Positions 1 to 7,812 of a stretch of 64,000 nt of DNA are shown in pieces (positions within the stretch are counted from its first letter, which is position 1; every line of letters starts with the position of its first letter). Origin of the DNA: Acetobacter estunensis. GTDB taxonomy: Bacteria; Pseudomonadota; Alphaproteobacteria; Acetobacterales; Acetobacteraceae. Where the stretch lies: NCBI RefSeq assembly GCF_019083805.1, contig NZ_JAHRDV010000003.1:248001-312000 (forward strand). The letters run 5' to 3'. The translations under genes and the position numbers were made by a program. The notes beneath the pieces were generated by a model. The model saw nothing but the letters and a program-made list of their open reading frames with translations, was not told where the DNA came from and searched no databases.

Positions 1-462
1 TTTCCACTTCTTGCTGCCATCGGTTAGCTTGAAGCGCCAGTACGGCACCTTGCCGTTCGCTTCGGCCTGTGCGCGCTGCTGTGGCGTGAGCTTGAGCATG
101 GCGCGATCATAAAGCGGCGGCTTATGCTGGCGAATGCGCATCTCGCGCTTGGCGGCCAGTTCCTGCTCGCTCTCGAAGCAGGGATAGAGACGACCGGACG
201 CTTTCAGCGCTTCGATAGCGGCGGCGTACCGGTCCAGCCGTTCGGTCTGGCGAAAGGTCTCGTCCCAGCGGATGCCAAGCCACGTCAGATCCGTGCGGAT
301 CGCTTCCGCGAAGCTTTCACGCGAACGACCCGTATCGGTGTCGTCGATGCGCAGTTGGAACGTCGCACCGTGACGACGGGCGAAGAGGGCGTTGGCGATG
401 GCCTGACGGGCGTTTCCGACGTGCAGCATGCCGGTGGGACTGGGCGCGAAGCGAAGTTTCAT
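1..462 (-). CDS. gltX: Glutamyl-tRNA synthetase, N-terminal part (runs off the window)
   Basis: The N-terminal 154 residues of a class I aminoacyl-tRNA synthetase that charges tRNA with glutamate in the cytoplasm. The protein opens with MKLRFAPSPTG, the glutamyl/glutaminyl synthetase start. The class I signature follows as GMLHVGNAR, a variant of HIGH. DDTDTGRS and a Rossmann-fold continuation come next. The start ATG (complement of 460-462) is the only sensible one, since the conserved block begins at residue 3. The 3' part lies outside the window. Alphaproteobacteria often carry two GltX paralogues; which one this is cannot be decided from the fragment. Confidence 0.9.
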   Translation of the reverse strand, partial: MKLRFAPSPTGMLHVGNARQAIANALFARRHGATFQLRIDDTDTGRSRESFAEAIRTDLTWLGIRWDETFRQTERLDRYAAAIEALKASGRLYPCFESEQELAAKREMRIRQHKPPLYDRAMLKLTPQQRAQAEANGKVPYWRFKLTDGSKKWK

Positions 463-594
463 GCGCGATTTATGCCGGGGCCGAGCGGGAAACGCCAGAG
501 GCGACGACAGACTCTACAAGCAACATGGCGGTACGGTTTCCTACACATGACACTCGTGCCCTCGCGTCTGCATTCCGGCGGTCGCTGCCACCCC

Positions 595-2343
595 TTATGT
601 GACGGACATGAGCGTCCGGGATTTCGCAGCCTTTTCGGGCTGTCGCGCCGCGCGTTTCACAAGCTGCGCACGAAGCGCGTCAATGACATCCGACCACTCC
701 CCCGGCACGCTTTGCCGGAAGATACGCAGGGTGGGATACCACGGGGTGTCGTCCCGCTCTTCCATCCAGCGCCAGCATCCATCGAAACGTGACAGCATCC
801 AGACCGGCAGGCCGAGTCCACCGGCAAGATGCGCAACCGACGTATCGACGGAAATCAACAGATCAACGCCCATCAGCCGCGCAGTGGTGTCCTCGAAATC
901 CCTCACCCCGACCATGCCGTTCACCACCGGCAGGCGGGTGGTCTGCAACTGTCGCGCCGCCTCCCCCATTTGGAAACTGACGAACCGCACGCCCGCCACG
1001 CTAAAAAGCGGCGCCAGATCGTCCAGCGAAATGGAGCGGCGACGATCCATGGCGTGGGAACGAACCTTGTAAGGGCGCGGGTTTCCCGACCAGACGAGAC
1101 CGACAACCAGATCTTCCGCACGCGGCTTTGCCAGTTCCCGGACAAACTGTTTTCCCGCCTCAGCTTCGGACGCGGGCACGGACAGATACGGCTCACGTGA
1201 AAGGCGTTCCGGGATCACACCCAGACGATAAGGCAGACTGGCAAGTGGACAATGATAATCGAAGGTCGCCGTCGTGGGGAAAAAGCTGGCCGCCTCCGCC
1301 ACGTCTTTCACGTGCTGAAACAGCCGTCGAAGCTGTGGAGGTGCCTCCACGGACACATGCGCCCCCAACGCCGCAACAGATGTCGCAAAGCGGATGAACT
1401 GGAGAGAGTCTCCCAACCCCTGTTCGGTATGCAGAAGAATTCGGCGTCCGTGCAGGTCTTCCCCTGTCCACAGAGGAGCCGGAATGTCTGTGCGTGGTGT
1501 CTGGCAATAGCGCCACCGGGATTCATACGCCTCCCATCCCCTTTCCCATTGCCGCGATTTCAGCAACGCCATGGCCCGCGTAAATTCTGTCTTGGGATAG
1601 GCGGGCTGCACGCGAAGCGCTGCCTCGGCAGCCGCCACAGCGTCTACGGAACGATTGAGCAGGATGAGCAGATGGCTGCGATTATGCAGGGCGACCAGAT
1701 TGTCCGGCTCCAGAGTAAGGGCTTTCTCTACCGCTGACAGTGCCTCTTCAAATCGCCCGACCAGTTCCAGCCCCACACTCAGGTCGAGATGACAGTTGGG
1801 ATTGTCCGGACTGCCTTTTGCTGCGCACAAAAGAAGGTCCAAGGCACGTTGTGTCTGGGACGTGGCAAGCAGAAGCCGCCCCAGTCTGTGGCAAACCGAT
1901 GGTTCCCCCGGCTCCAGTTCAAGAGAGCGGGTGTAGAACCGGATGGCGCGCTCCGTCTCCCCAATCCCTTCGAACGCCACGCCGGCCGTGAAGAAGGACA
2001 AACTGGTCTCGGGCATCCGCCGTGCGCCGTTCTCCAGTTGCGCAAGAGCTTCTTCCGCACGCCCCACCCGACTCAGTGCATGAGCGTACAGCAGCCGAAA
2101 AACGAAATGTTCCGAATGGCGGCAACAGCGCACCAAAGGTGCCAGTGCCCGAACCGGGTGACCGAGGCGGAAGTGGGCGCGAGCCAATAACGACAACGCA
2201 ATCGCGTCATCGGGAGTGTGCGCGAGATACCGCAACACCTCCCGACGCATACCCGCGAAATCCTCCACAAGTTCCAGCTTGCGACAGCGCGCGATAATGG
2301 CGTCCCGCTCAGTGTGAACGGATAAAGCGGGCTGGGGCGTCAT
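595..2343 (-). CDS. TPR-repeat protein with C-terminal glycosyltransferase-like domain
   Basis: A 582-residue protein. The N-terminal ~270 residues are consecutive tetratricopeptide repeats (for example ALSLLARAHFRLGHPVRAL, AIRFYTRSLELEPGEPSVCH, ALSAVEKALTLEPDNLVALH). The C-terminal ~300 residues resemble a GT-B fold of the family 9 / O-GlcNAc-transferase-like kind, with WRYCQTPRTDIPAPLWTGED, HTEQGLGDSLQFIRF, VGLVWSGNP and the late DLLISVDTSVAHLAGGLG block. This architecture is common in Acetobacteraceae and usually unassigned. A role in glycosylating surface polymers or proteins is inference. There is no signal peptide, so it is probably cytoplasmic. The start is supported by an AGGAGG about 11 bases upstream. 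It stands alone between gltX and a divergent regulator. Confidence 0.8.
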   Translation of the reverse strand: MTPQPALSVHTERDAIIARCRKLELVEDFAGMRREVLRYLAHTPDDAIALSLLARAHFRLGHPVRALAPLVRCCRHSEHFVFRLLYAHALSRVGRAEEALAQLENGARRMPETSLSFFTAGVAFEGIGETERAIRFYTRSLELEPGEPSVCHRLGRLLLATSQTQRALDLLLCAAKGSPDNPNCHLDLSVGLELVGRFEEALSAVEKALTLEPDNLVALHNRSHLLILLNRSVDAVAAAEAALRVQPAYPKTEFTRAMALLKSRQWERGWEAYESRWRYCQTPRTDIPAPLWTGEDLHGRRILLHTEQGLGDSLQFIRFATSVAALGAHVSVEAPPQLRRLFQHVKDVAEAASFFPTTATFDYHCPLASLPYRLGVIPERLSREPYLSVPASEAEAGKQFVRELAKPRAEDLVVGLVWSGNPRPYKVRSHAMDRRRSISLDDLAPLFSVAGVRFVSFQMGEAARQLQTTRLPVVNGMVGVRDFEDTTARLMGVDLLISVDTSVAHLAGGLGLPVWMLSRFDGCWRWMEERDDTPWYPTLRIFRQSVPGEWSDVIDALRAQLVKRAARQPEKAAKSRTLMSVT

Positions 2344-2437
2344 GGGCAGAAGATCCTCCTGCCTCTTTCCTGCCAGTCAGATCTTAAAGCAGGCTTTCAC
2401 TGAGGACCGGAAAATCCGCCGATGACAGGAAGGAATA

Positions 2438-3328
2438 ATGTCCTCATGTTTTGCGGAGTTACTTCCCAAACGGCACGACGCATTGACGGAGGCAAGCGGG
2501 CTGGTTACCGACAATCTGTTCCACCCAGCAGGATGCCTCACCATGGATGCCCCGGTCTCACGGCCTCTTCCCCTTCGTGCGCGTGCAGAAGACCAGCACA
2601 CGCAGCCCGAAGCCGGACCTGTCCCCACGATCGTGCTGTCTCCTGAGCAACGCGCTCTTGTTGCAGGCATTGCCCAGTCGGTGCAGGTGTCAGCCAAGAC
2701 GGTAATCTATGGTCAGGGAACCCATGCGGAGATGGTGTTTCTGGTGCGCAAAGGCCTCGTGCGCATCACCCATCAACTAGAAGATGGCCGCAGTCAGGTT
2801 CTCGCTTTTCACTGGCCGGGCGATCCGTTCGGCCTGTTCGAGAACGACGCCTATCTGAATGAAGCCACAGCTCTGACAGACTGCGAACTGGAACGGTTCC
2901 GCCTGTCCGATCTGCGCGGTCTGTTCACGAAGGATCCCCAGCTTCAGAGCGCCTTTCTGATCGGCGCAGTGGCAGAGTTACGCATGAACCAGCGTCATCT
3001 TCTGCTGGTGACGCATCGTCCCATTCTCAAACGCGTGGCCGGCTTTGTGATCGAGTGCTGCCGCCAGCCCGAATGTTACGATGCCTCCACCGGCATTCTG
3101 ACGCTGATTATGGATCGTTCGGACATCGCCGACTATCTGGGCACCACTGTGGAGACGGTCAGCCGCGCGCTGGGCGTGCTGGAGAACCGCAAGCTCATCA
3201 TGCGGCGTGACGCCCGTCACGTTCATCCCGATCTTACCGGACTGAAGCGGCTACTGATCAGCCCGGAAGCCGAAGCGACAGGAAGAATCGATATCCCGTC
3301 CCTCCCTCTCAGTCCTCGCTCTCCGTAA
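2438..3328 (+). CDS. Crp/Fnr-family transcriptional regulator (FNR/FixK-like)
   Basis: A 296-residue regulator. Residues about 65-180 form a cyclic-nucleotide-binding-like beta-roll (VIYGQGTHAEMVFLVRKGLV, FHWPGDPFGLFE). A dimerisation helix follows, then a winged HTH at about 226-255 (DRSDIADYLGTTVETVSRAL). The recognition helix keeps E239, S242 and R243, the FNR-type arrangement that reads TTGAT half-sites. Cys149 sits where FNR has its fourth Fe-S ligand, but the N-terminal CX2CX5C cluster is absent; only Cys4 and Cys33 precede the domain. Oxygen sensing is therefore doubtful. The start at 2438 has a strong AGGAAGGA four bases upstream; an in-frame ATG at 2543 is an alternative. Its 3' end overlaps the convergent gene at 3309-3719 by 20 bases. 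Targets are unknown. Confidence 0.85.
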   Translation: MSSCFAELLPKRHDALTEASGLVTDNLFHPAGCLTMDAPVSRPLPLRARAEDQHTQPEAGPVPTIVLSPEQRALVAGIAQSVQVSAKTVIYGQGTHAEMVFLVRKGLVRITHQLEDGRSQVLAFHWPGDPFGLFENDAYLNEATALTDCELERFRLSDLRGLFTKDPQLQSAFLIGAVAELRMNQRHLLLVTHRPILKRVAGFVIECCRQPECYDASTGILTLIMDRSDIADYLGTTVETVSRALGVLENRKLIMRRDARHVHPDLTGLKRLLISPEAEATGRIDIPSLPLSPRSP

Positions 3329-3719
3329 AGATTTCGTCCTCTTCATCAATCAGACGGCGCGGGTCGAGTGTGCGCCAGTCACGCTCCATCCGCGTGGCGG
3401 GATGCTCAACGAAATCGTTGAGTTCGGTGGACGACTTCCATCCGTCCTCACCCGCATCGAGCACTTCCGCGTTCTCACCATAAGCGAACCACGCCTGTAG
3501 CGTCTCGCGGGATGACGCACCCGACACCCGGCACCGCTCGATGCTGTCGCGTACATAGGCCCGCGCGAAGGCGTTGGCGTGGGCAATGTCGTGAAAACCT
3601 TTCACGTCTTCAACGATATTGTCCTCCGCACCGCCCGAAAGGTCGAGAATACGAACGACGAATCCTCCCTTGTCGTCCGGGGTCTCGTCATGGTCGTGTT
3701 CGGCGTTCGTCATCGGCAC
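3309..3719 (-). CDS. Conserved-looking acidic hypothetical protein
   Basis: A 136-residue, acidic, soluble protein with no signal peptide or membrane segment and no domain I recognise. Asp/Glu-rich ends (EHDHDETPDD, DEEDEIFTESED) flank a compact middle with an amphipathic helix (FHDIAHANAFARAYVRDSIE). Codon use resembles its neighbours, and it lies 29 bases upstream of the nicotinate phosphoribosyltransferase-like gene... in the opposite sense of transcription order: it is transcribed after that gene on the minus strand, suggesting co-transcription. Met3 is an equally possible start. The 3' end runs 20 bases into the convergent FNR-type regulator gene. No function is proposed. Confidence 0.65.
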   Translation of the reverse strand: MPMTNAEHDHDETPDDKGGFVVRILDLSGGAEDNIVEDVKGFHDIAHANAFARAYVRDSIERCRVSGASSRETLQAWFAYGENAEVLDAGEDGWKSSTELNDFVEHPATRMERDWRTLDPRRLIDEEDEIFTESED

Positions 3720-3748
3720 TCTCTGAAAGAAAGAATAAGGTTGCGATC

Positions 3749-4984
3749 TTAGGGATGGAGAAGCCGACGGCGGCTTTCCTCCGCACGGCGCATGGAGGGA
3801 AGCAGGAACTCACGCCCCACTTTCACACTCTCCACCCCGGCATAGGTCACGATGTCCGCCGTGGCATACGTTTCGTTCCACAGCTTGGGGATAAAGGAAC
3901 CCGTCCCCACCACGTCAATAGGGGCGCTGGCATCCGCCATGCTGGCGCATTTCGTCACACCGAAGCCCGACGAGACCACGATCTTCACTTTCTCGAAGCC
4001 TGCCGCGTCCAAGGTCTCGCGCATATGCCAGATGGCGGCGGCCGAAACGCCCGTGCCGATCAGATTGCGCAACTCGCTCTCAGAGCGGTAGCGGCGAATG
4101 GCATCGGGCACGTACCGATCCAGAACGGCATAGGATTCCTGCGGGTCCAGCCCTTCCATGAAACGTCCGCCATGCGTATCCAGTCGCAGCGCCACGCGCC
4201 CCTGCGCCGCCAGTTCGGAAAAACGGCGGCACACAGCCAGACCGTCCGTGATCTCGCGCCCATAGTAATCCACCAGCACCACGAGATCGCTGTCCGGATA
4301 GACCTCATGGAACATGGACGCGGCGCGCAACGTGGACCCGGCATAACCGATCAAGGCATGCGGCATGGTCCCGTAGCCATGATCCTGTCCGAAATACACC
4401 GCCGTCGCGTCATTCGCTCCGCCGACGAAGCCCACAGCCCCCTCACGCTGGGCGGCCCGACTGCCGACGGACGCGCCATAGGCCATCAGTTCCTGCATCT
4501 CGTAGCCCGCGCAGTGCCGGGCTTCCATGGCCAGAAACTGTGCCTTGGGAAGGGAAAGGGCCATCTGATAGGCCCGGTGCGCCGCCACACAGCACGGACC
4601 GAGTTTCTGGAGAACGAGCGTTTCCAGATCCACCAGATGGGAAAAGAATCCTGTGATGTAGAGCAGCGGCTCACCCGCTCCTACCCATTCACCTTCGGTG
4701 AACACCGGCTCGACAAGGATCTCGATCCCACGTTCCCGCGCAATGTTGGCAAGCCATGTTTCCACCATGGCCGTGGCCGACAGCACCGGACGGCGGATGA
4801 AGACGGCATACGTCACCACACAATCCCCAAAACGGGAGACGATGTCTTTCGTGCGGTTGAAGTAGCTGTCGGTCCGTGCGCGGATGGCGGCATCATCAAT
4901 CGGAGCCGCACAGAGCGACCCAGCAACACCAAGCGCCGTGTCCGGTGAGGGAGCTTTTGGAGAGGGCTGACTGGAACGGGACAT
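3749..4984 (-). CDS. Nicotinate phosphoribosyltransferase-like protein
   Basis: A 411-residue member of the nicotinate/nicotinamide phosphoribosyltransferase superfamily. These enzymes convert nicotinate and PRPP to nicotinate mononucleotide in NAD salvage (ATP-coupled) in the cytoplasm. Family features seen are the N-terminal RTDSYFNRTKDI block, the barrel strands FTEGEWVGAGEPLLYITG, the VGGANDATAVYFGQDHGYGTM segment, LRLDTHGGRF, and the phosphate-binding end VSSGFGVTK ... PIDVVGTGSFIP. The length fits the shorter bacterial PncB-like group. An initial Ser/Pro-rich stretch of about 20 residues is probably disordered. Direct proof that it is the PncB isofunctional group rather than a paralogue is lacking, so no symbol is given. 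It lies downstream of DAHP synthase on the same strand. Confidence 0.8.
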   Translation of the reverse strand: MSRSSQPSPKAPSPDTALGVAGSLCAAPIDDAAIRARTDSYFNRTKDIVSRFGDCVVTYAVFIRRPVLSATAMVETWLANIARERGIEILVEPVFTEGEWVGAGEPLLYITGFFSHLVDLETLVLQKLGPCCVAAHRAYQMALSLPKAQFLAMEARHCAGYEMQELMAYGASVGSRAAQREGAVGFVGGANDATAVYFGQDHGYGTMPHALIGYAGSTLRAASMFHEVYPDSDLVVLVDYYGREITDGLAVCRRFSELAAQGRVALRLDTHGGRFMEGLDPQESYAVLDRYVPDAIRRYRSESELRNLIGTGVSAAAIWHMRETLDAAGFEKVKIVVSSGFGVTKCASMADASAPIDVVGTGSFIPKLWNETYATADIVTYAGVESVKVGREFLLPSMRRAEESRRRLLHP

Positions 4985-4997
4985 CTCTGCCGTCCTT

Positions 4998-5117
4998 TTA
5001 CTCTGGCTCCGTCATGCGGAGGAATGCCGTATCAGGACGCAGGATGGCGTAGAGGACAACCCCGTCGCCAGCATCACAAAAGACGGAACAGGAACCAGCC
5101 GGCGGCAGCACACGCAC
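4998..5117 (-). CDS. Possible small ORF (39 codons)
   Basis: Reading the minus strand between DAHP synthase and the phosphoribosyltransferase-like gene gives a GTG-initiated frame ending in TAA at 4998, with a GGGGGAGG just upstream. The predicted peptide ends FLRMTEPE and includes GDGVVLYAILRPDTA, with codon use like that of nearby genes. The open frame extends a little further upstream without an ATG. It may be a real small protein, a decayed gene tail or chance; no family is recognised. Confidence 0.25.
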   Translation of the reverse strand: MRVLPPAGSCSVFCDAGDGVVLYAILRPDTAFLRMTEPE

Positions 5118-5143
5118 CTCCCCCGGCCGGCATCCCTCGTCGA

Positions 5144-6562
5144 TCAGGCTTCGGAAACGAGTGAATGGGCACGCCCCTTGAGCTCTTCAGCCATGAGGAA
5201 CGCCAATTCCAGCGACTGCTCCGCGTTCAGGCGCGGGTCGCAGAACGTTTCATACCGCTCGCCCAGATCATTCTCCGTGAGCTGGTGCGCGCCGCCCACG
5301 CATTCCGTCACATTCTGACCGGTCATTTCCATGTGAACACCACCCGGCGACACGCCTTCATTGGTCAGGATGTCGAAGAAACCCTGCACCTCGGAGAGAA
5401 TCGCCTCGAACGAACGCGTCTTCACCTTGCTTGCAGTCGAGATGGTGTTGCCATGCATCGGGTCAGACACCCACGTCACGGTGCGACCCGTTCCCTTTAC
5501 CGCCTGCACCAGGGCAGGCAGGTGATCGCGGATTTTGGAGGCGCCCATACGCGAGATCAGCGTGATGCGTCCGGCTTCGTCCTCGGGGTTGAGGATTTCG
5601 AGCAGCTTCTCCAGATCTCCGATCTGTGTCGTCGGACCGACCTTGATGCCGATCGGGTTGCGCACACCACGCAGAAACTCCACATGCGCGCCTTCCGGCT
5701 GACGGGTGCGATCCCCGATCCACAGGAAGTGAGCGGAGCAGTCATACCACTCGCCCGAAGTGGAATCGATGCGGGTCAGAGCCTGCTCATAAGGCAGCAG
5801 GAGCGCCTCATGGGACGTGTAGAACTCCGTCTCATCGATCTGCGGAGCACTCGTGGCGTTCAGGCCGCAGGCCGACATGAAGGAAAGCGTCTCATCGATA
5901 CGCTCGGCCAGCGCGCGATAACGCTCGGCCAGCGGCGAACGCTCGACAAAGCCGAGATTCCAGCGATTGACGCGATGCAGGTTGGCGTAACCGCCACGCG
6001 AGAACGCACGCACCAGATTGAGGATTCCGGCCGACTGGAAGTAGCCGGTCTCCATGCGCACGGGATCGGGCACGCGATCTGCCGCCGTGAAGGCCGGTCC
6101 ATTGATGATGTCACCACGATAAGACGGCAGAGACACATCGCCCACCGTCTCCATGTCGGACGAGCGCGGCTTGGCGAACTGCCCGGCCATGCGACCGATC
6201 TTCACCACCGGCACCTTGGCCCCGAAGGTCAGCACCACGGACATCTGAAGCAGCACGCGGAATGTGTCGCGAACAATATCCGCCGAGAACTCGGAGAAAC
6301 TTTCCGCGCAGGCGCCCCCTTGCAGAACGAAGGCCCGACCGGCTGCGGCTTCTGCCAGATGGGCGCGCAGACGACGCGCCTCCCCCGCAAAGACCAGCGG
6401 CGGATAGCGGTGCAGGCGTCCCTCGACGGCTTTCAGCGCCGCTTCGTCCGGATAGGACGGCACCTGCTTGATGGGAAACGAGCGCCAGCTCTCCGGCGAC
6501 CAGTTGGCAGCCACGGGAGCGGCTGTCTGAATCGGAGCGGAGCGGGTGAGCGTGACACTCAT
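5144..6562 (-). CDS. 3-deoxy-7-phosphoheptulonate synthase, class II
   Basis: A 472-residue class II (plant/mycobacterial-type) DAHP synthase, the first step of the shikimate pathway, condensing phosphoenolpyruvate with erythrose 4-phosphate in the cytoplasm. Diagnostic segments are [19 protein letters not shown] at the N-terminus, [15 protein letters not shown], the Arg-rich [45 protein letters not shown], the metal-binding region DPMHGNT and the [18 protein letters not shown] block with conserved His/Glu. The start is placed at [10 protein letters not shown] because AGGAAC lies seven bases upstream; an in-frame ATG at 6640 would add 26 residues of no family character. It appears to be the only aromatic-pathway gene here. 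Confidence 0.93.
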   Translation of the reverse strand: MSVTLTRSAPIQTAAPVAANWSPESWRSFPIKQVPSYPDEAALKAVEGRLHRYPPLVFAGEARRLRAHLAEAAAGRAFVLQGGACAESFSEFSADIVRDTFRVLLQMSVVLTFGAKVPVVKIGRMAGQFAKPRSSDMETVGDVSLPSYRGDIINGPAFTAADRVPDPVRMETGYFQSAGILNLVRAFSRGGYANLHRVNRWNLGFVERSPLAERYRALAERIDETLSFMSACGLNATSAPQIDETEFYTSHEALLLPYEQALTRIDSTSGEWYDCSAHFLWIGDRTRQPEGAHVEFLRGVRNPIGIKVGPTTQIGDLEKLLEILNPEDEAGRITLISRMGASKIRDHLPALVQAVKGTGRTVTWVSDPMHGNTISTASKVKTRSFEAILSEVQGFFDILTNEGVSPGGVHMEMTGQNVTECVGGAHQLTENDLGERYETFCDPRLNAEQSLELAFLMAEELKGRAHSLVSEA

Positions 6563-6887
6563 GGTCGGTTCCTGTCGTCTTGGCCAAGTTTTCTGAGCCT
6601 TGGCCGTGTCTTTACACACATGATGAAGCGGCCCCGTCACGCGACGGATCCGGGAGTATGCCGAAGTTCAGGGTGGAGTGCAAAGAGTGGGGCGCAAACG
6701 TCCGCGCAACCGGGGGCAGGACGAGTTGAGTGATCTGTCTCAAAACGCGGAGAGCAGAACCGTGCGGGCGGAGCCTCCCGAGAACCCTGCATTACGTCCC
6801 TTGGGAGGTGGCTACGGCGAGGAGAATATCGCCGTGTCACCACACAGCTCTGCTTTCATGATGCCCAATGAGAACGGCTCGTGCCAT

Positions 6888-6901
6888 CCAACAATTGTTG
6901 G
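6888..6901. promoter_or_regulatory. Perfect 14-bp palindrome
   Basis: CCAACAATTGTTGG is a perfect inverted repeat, 21 bases from the CRISPR-like repeat and about 325 bases upstream of the DAHP synthase start. It could be a dimeric repressor site or chance; no known operator is recognised. Confidence 0.25.
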
Positions 6902-6922
6902 TGTCTCGACCGTTCCAATCCG

Positions 6923-6951
6923 GGGATTATCCCCGCGTGTGCGGGGAACAC
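6923..6951 (-). CRISPR. Solitary type I-E-like CRISPR repeat (no array)
   Basis: Read on the minus strand, this 29-base unit starts GTGTTCCCCGC, forms the CCCCGC/GCGGGG hairpin with loop ACAC, and ends GGGGATAATCCC. This matches the architecture of type I-E repeats (E. coli core GTGTTCCCCGC...GCGGGGATAAACCG, from memory). The sequence before it on that strand (complement of 6952-7040) contains TTCTTTGAAATCAATGGG and ends AGGAAGA directly at the repeat, as a leader does. No second repeat is found after one spacer length (~32 bases) or elsewhere in the interval, and no cas gene is in the window. It is best read as a leader plus first repeat from an eroded or unexpanded array. Confidence 0.6.
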
Positions 6952-7102
6952 TCTTCCTGAAACCCATTGATTTCAAAGAACAATAAGGCGGGTCAAAAAT
7001 CCACCAGCCCAAAACGACCTCGCGGTCAACCTTTCTTACCCACACAGCAAAAGTCGCCGCAAGCCACCTTGAAGCCAATCTTGTTCACCTGACATTTCCT
7101 AC

Positions 7103-7146
7103 GAAAACGGCCGCTGAGGAGAGCATAACTCTCACTCAGCGGCCGT
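7103..7146 (-). terminator. Rho-independent terminator of ndk
   Basis: On the minus strand, downstream of ndk, a long stem (ACGGCCGCTGAG pairing with CTCAGCGGCCGT, plus an inner GAGAG/CTCTC separated by one bulged base) is followed directly by TTTT. Confidence 0.8.
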
Positions 7147-7203
7147 CCCGCATTCTATCGTCCAGACCGGAGACACTCCGGCCCGTCAGAAACCACCCTC
7201 AGA

Positions 7204-7626
7204 TCAAGGCAGGATTTCCGTCTCGGCGAAGAAAAAGCGGATCTCGTTGGCAGCGTTCTCGGCGCTGTCGGAACCGTGGACCGAGTTGGCCTCGATGCTC
7301 TCAGCAAACTGAGCGCGGATCGTCTTCGGCTCGGCCTTTTTCGGATCGGTCGCACCCATTACCTCACGGTTCTTGGCCACGGCGTTCTCGCCTTCGAGAA
7401 CCTGCACGACCACGGGGCCGGACGTCATGAAGGAGACGAGATCGCCATAGAACGGGCGCTCCATGTGGACAGCGTAGAATGCGCCAGCCTGTGCGGGCGT
7501 GAGCTGCACGCGCTTCTGGGCGACGATGCGCAGGCCGTTGTCTTCGAACACGGCGTTGATCTTGCCGGTCAGGTTGCGGCGCGTGGCATCGGGCTTGATG
7601 ATGGAAAGGGTACGTTCAACGGCCAT
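7204..7626 (-). CDS. ndk: Nucleoside diphosphate kinase
   Basis: A 140-residue enzyme that equilibrates nucleoside di- and triphosphates in the cytoplasm through a phosphohistidine. It shows the family start [18 protein letters not shown], the [15 protein letters not shown] region, RxxMGATDP, and the active-site [12 protein letters not shown] with the catalytic His. Length is exactly as expected. The start is set at the conserved MAVERTLS; a longer frame to 7683 would add 19 residues unlike the family. It ends in its own strong terminator. Confidence 0.96.
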   Translation of the reverse strand: MAVERTLSIIKPDATRRNLTGKINAVFEDNGLRIVAQKRVQLTPAQAGAFYAVHMERPFYGDLVSFMTSGPVVVQVLEGENAVAKNREVMGATDPKKAEPKTIRAQFAESIEANSVHGSDSAENAANEIRFFFAETEILP

Positions 7627-7812
7627 GTTCGGCTCCCTCGTTTGGTCTGTCGCTCCGCGTTGCGCGAAACGGAGCGCGGGCAAGCCCGCAGCTGAGGCTC
7701 ATCTAGAGCATTCTCGCGTCTTCGGGTAGGGCTTTGGAAGGACGGATGCTATGGAACGGCCCGAAGGGCTACGCGCCCCTCCCCTTTTCCTCGATCCGAC
7801 GCGAGAGTTCCG

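Larger units (their letters stand above)
6563..7203. other. 640-bp gene-poor interval with CRISPR-like repeat and ndk terminator
   Basis: No convincing protein-coding frame is present. It contains the upstream region of the DAHP synthase gene (to about 6660), a 14-base perfect palindrome at 6888-6901, a solitary type I-E-like CRISPR repeat at 6923-6951 followed by an A+T-richer leader-like tract up to about 7040, and the ndk terminator at 7103-7146. The stretch 6660-6887 shows nothing I recognise. Confidence 0.7.

Noticed and set aside
3512..4948. 478-codon open frame on the plus strand
   Set aside because: It is antisense to the nicotinate phosphoribosyltransferase-like gene and has Arg/His-rich, motif-free composition typical of shadow frames in GC-rich DNA.
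5165..6733. 522-codon open frame on the plus strand
   Set aside because: It is antisense to DAHP synthase, whose protein is clearly conserved. The antisense product is Arg/His-rich with no domain.
6890..7040. A full CRISPR array
   Set aside because: Only one repeat is present. No second copy is seen at one repeat-plus-spacer distance on either side and no cas gene is in the window.
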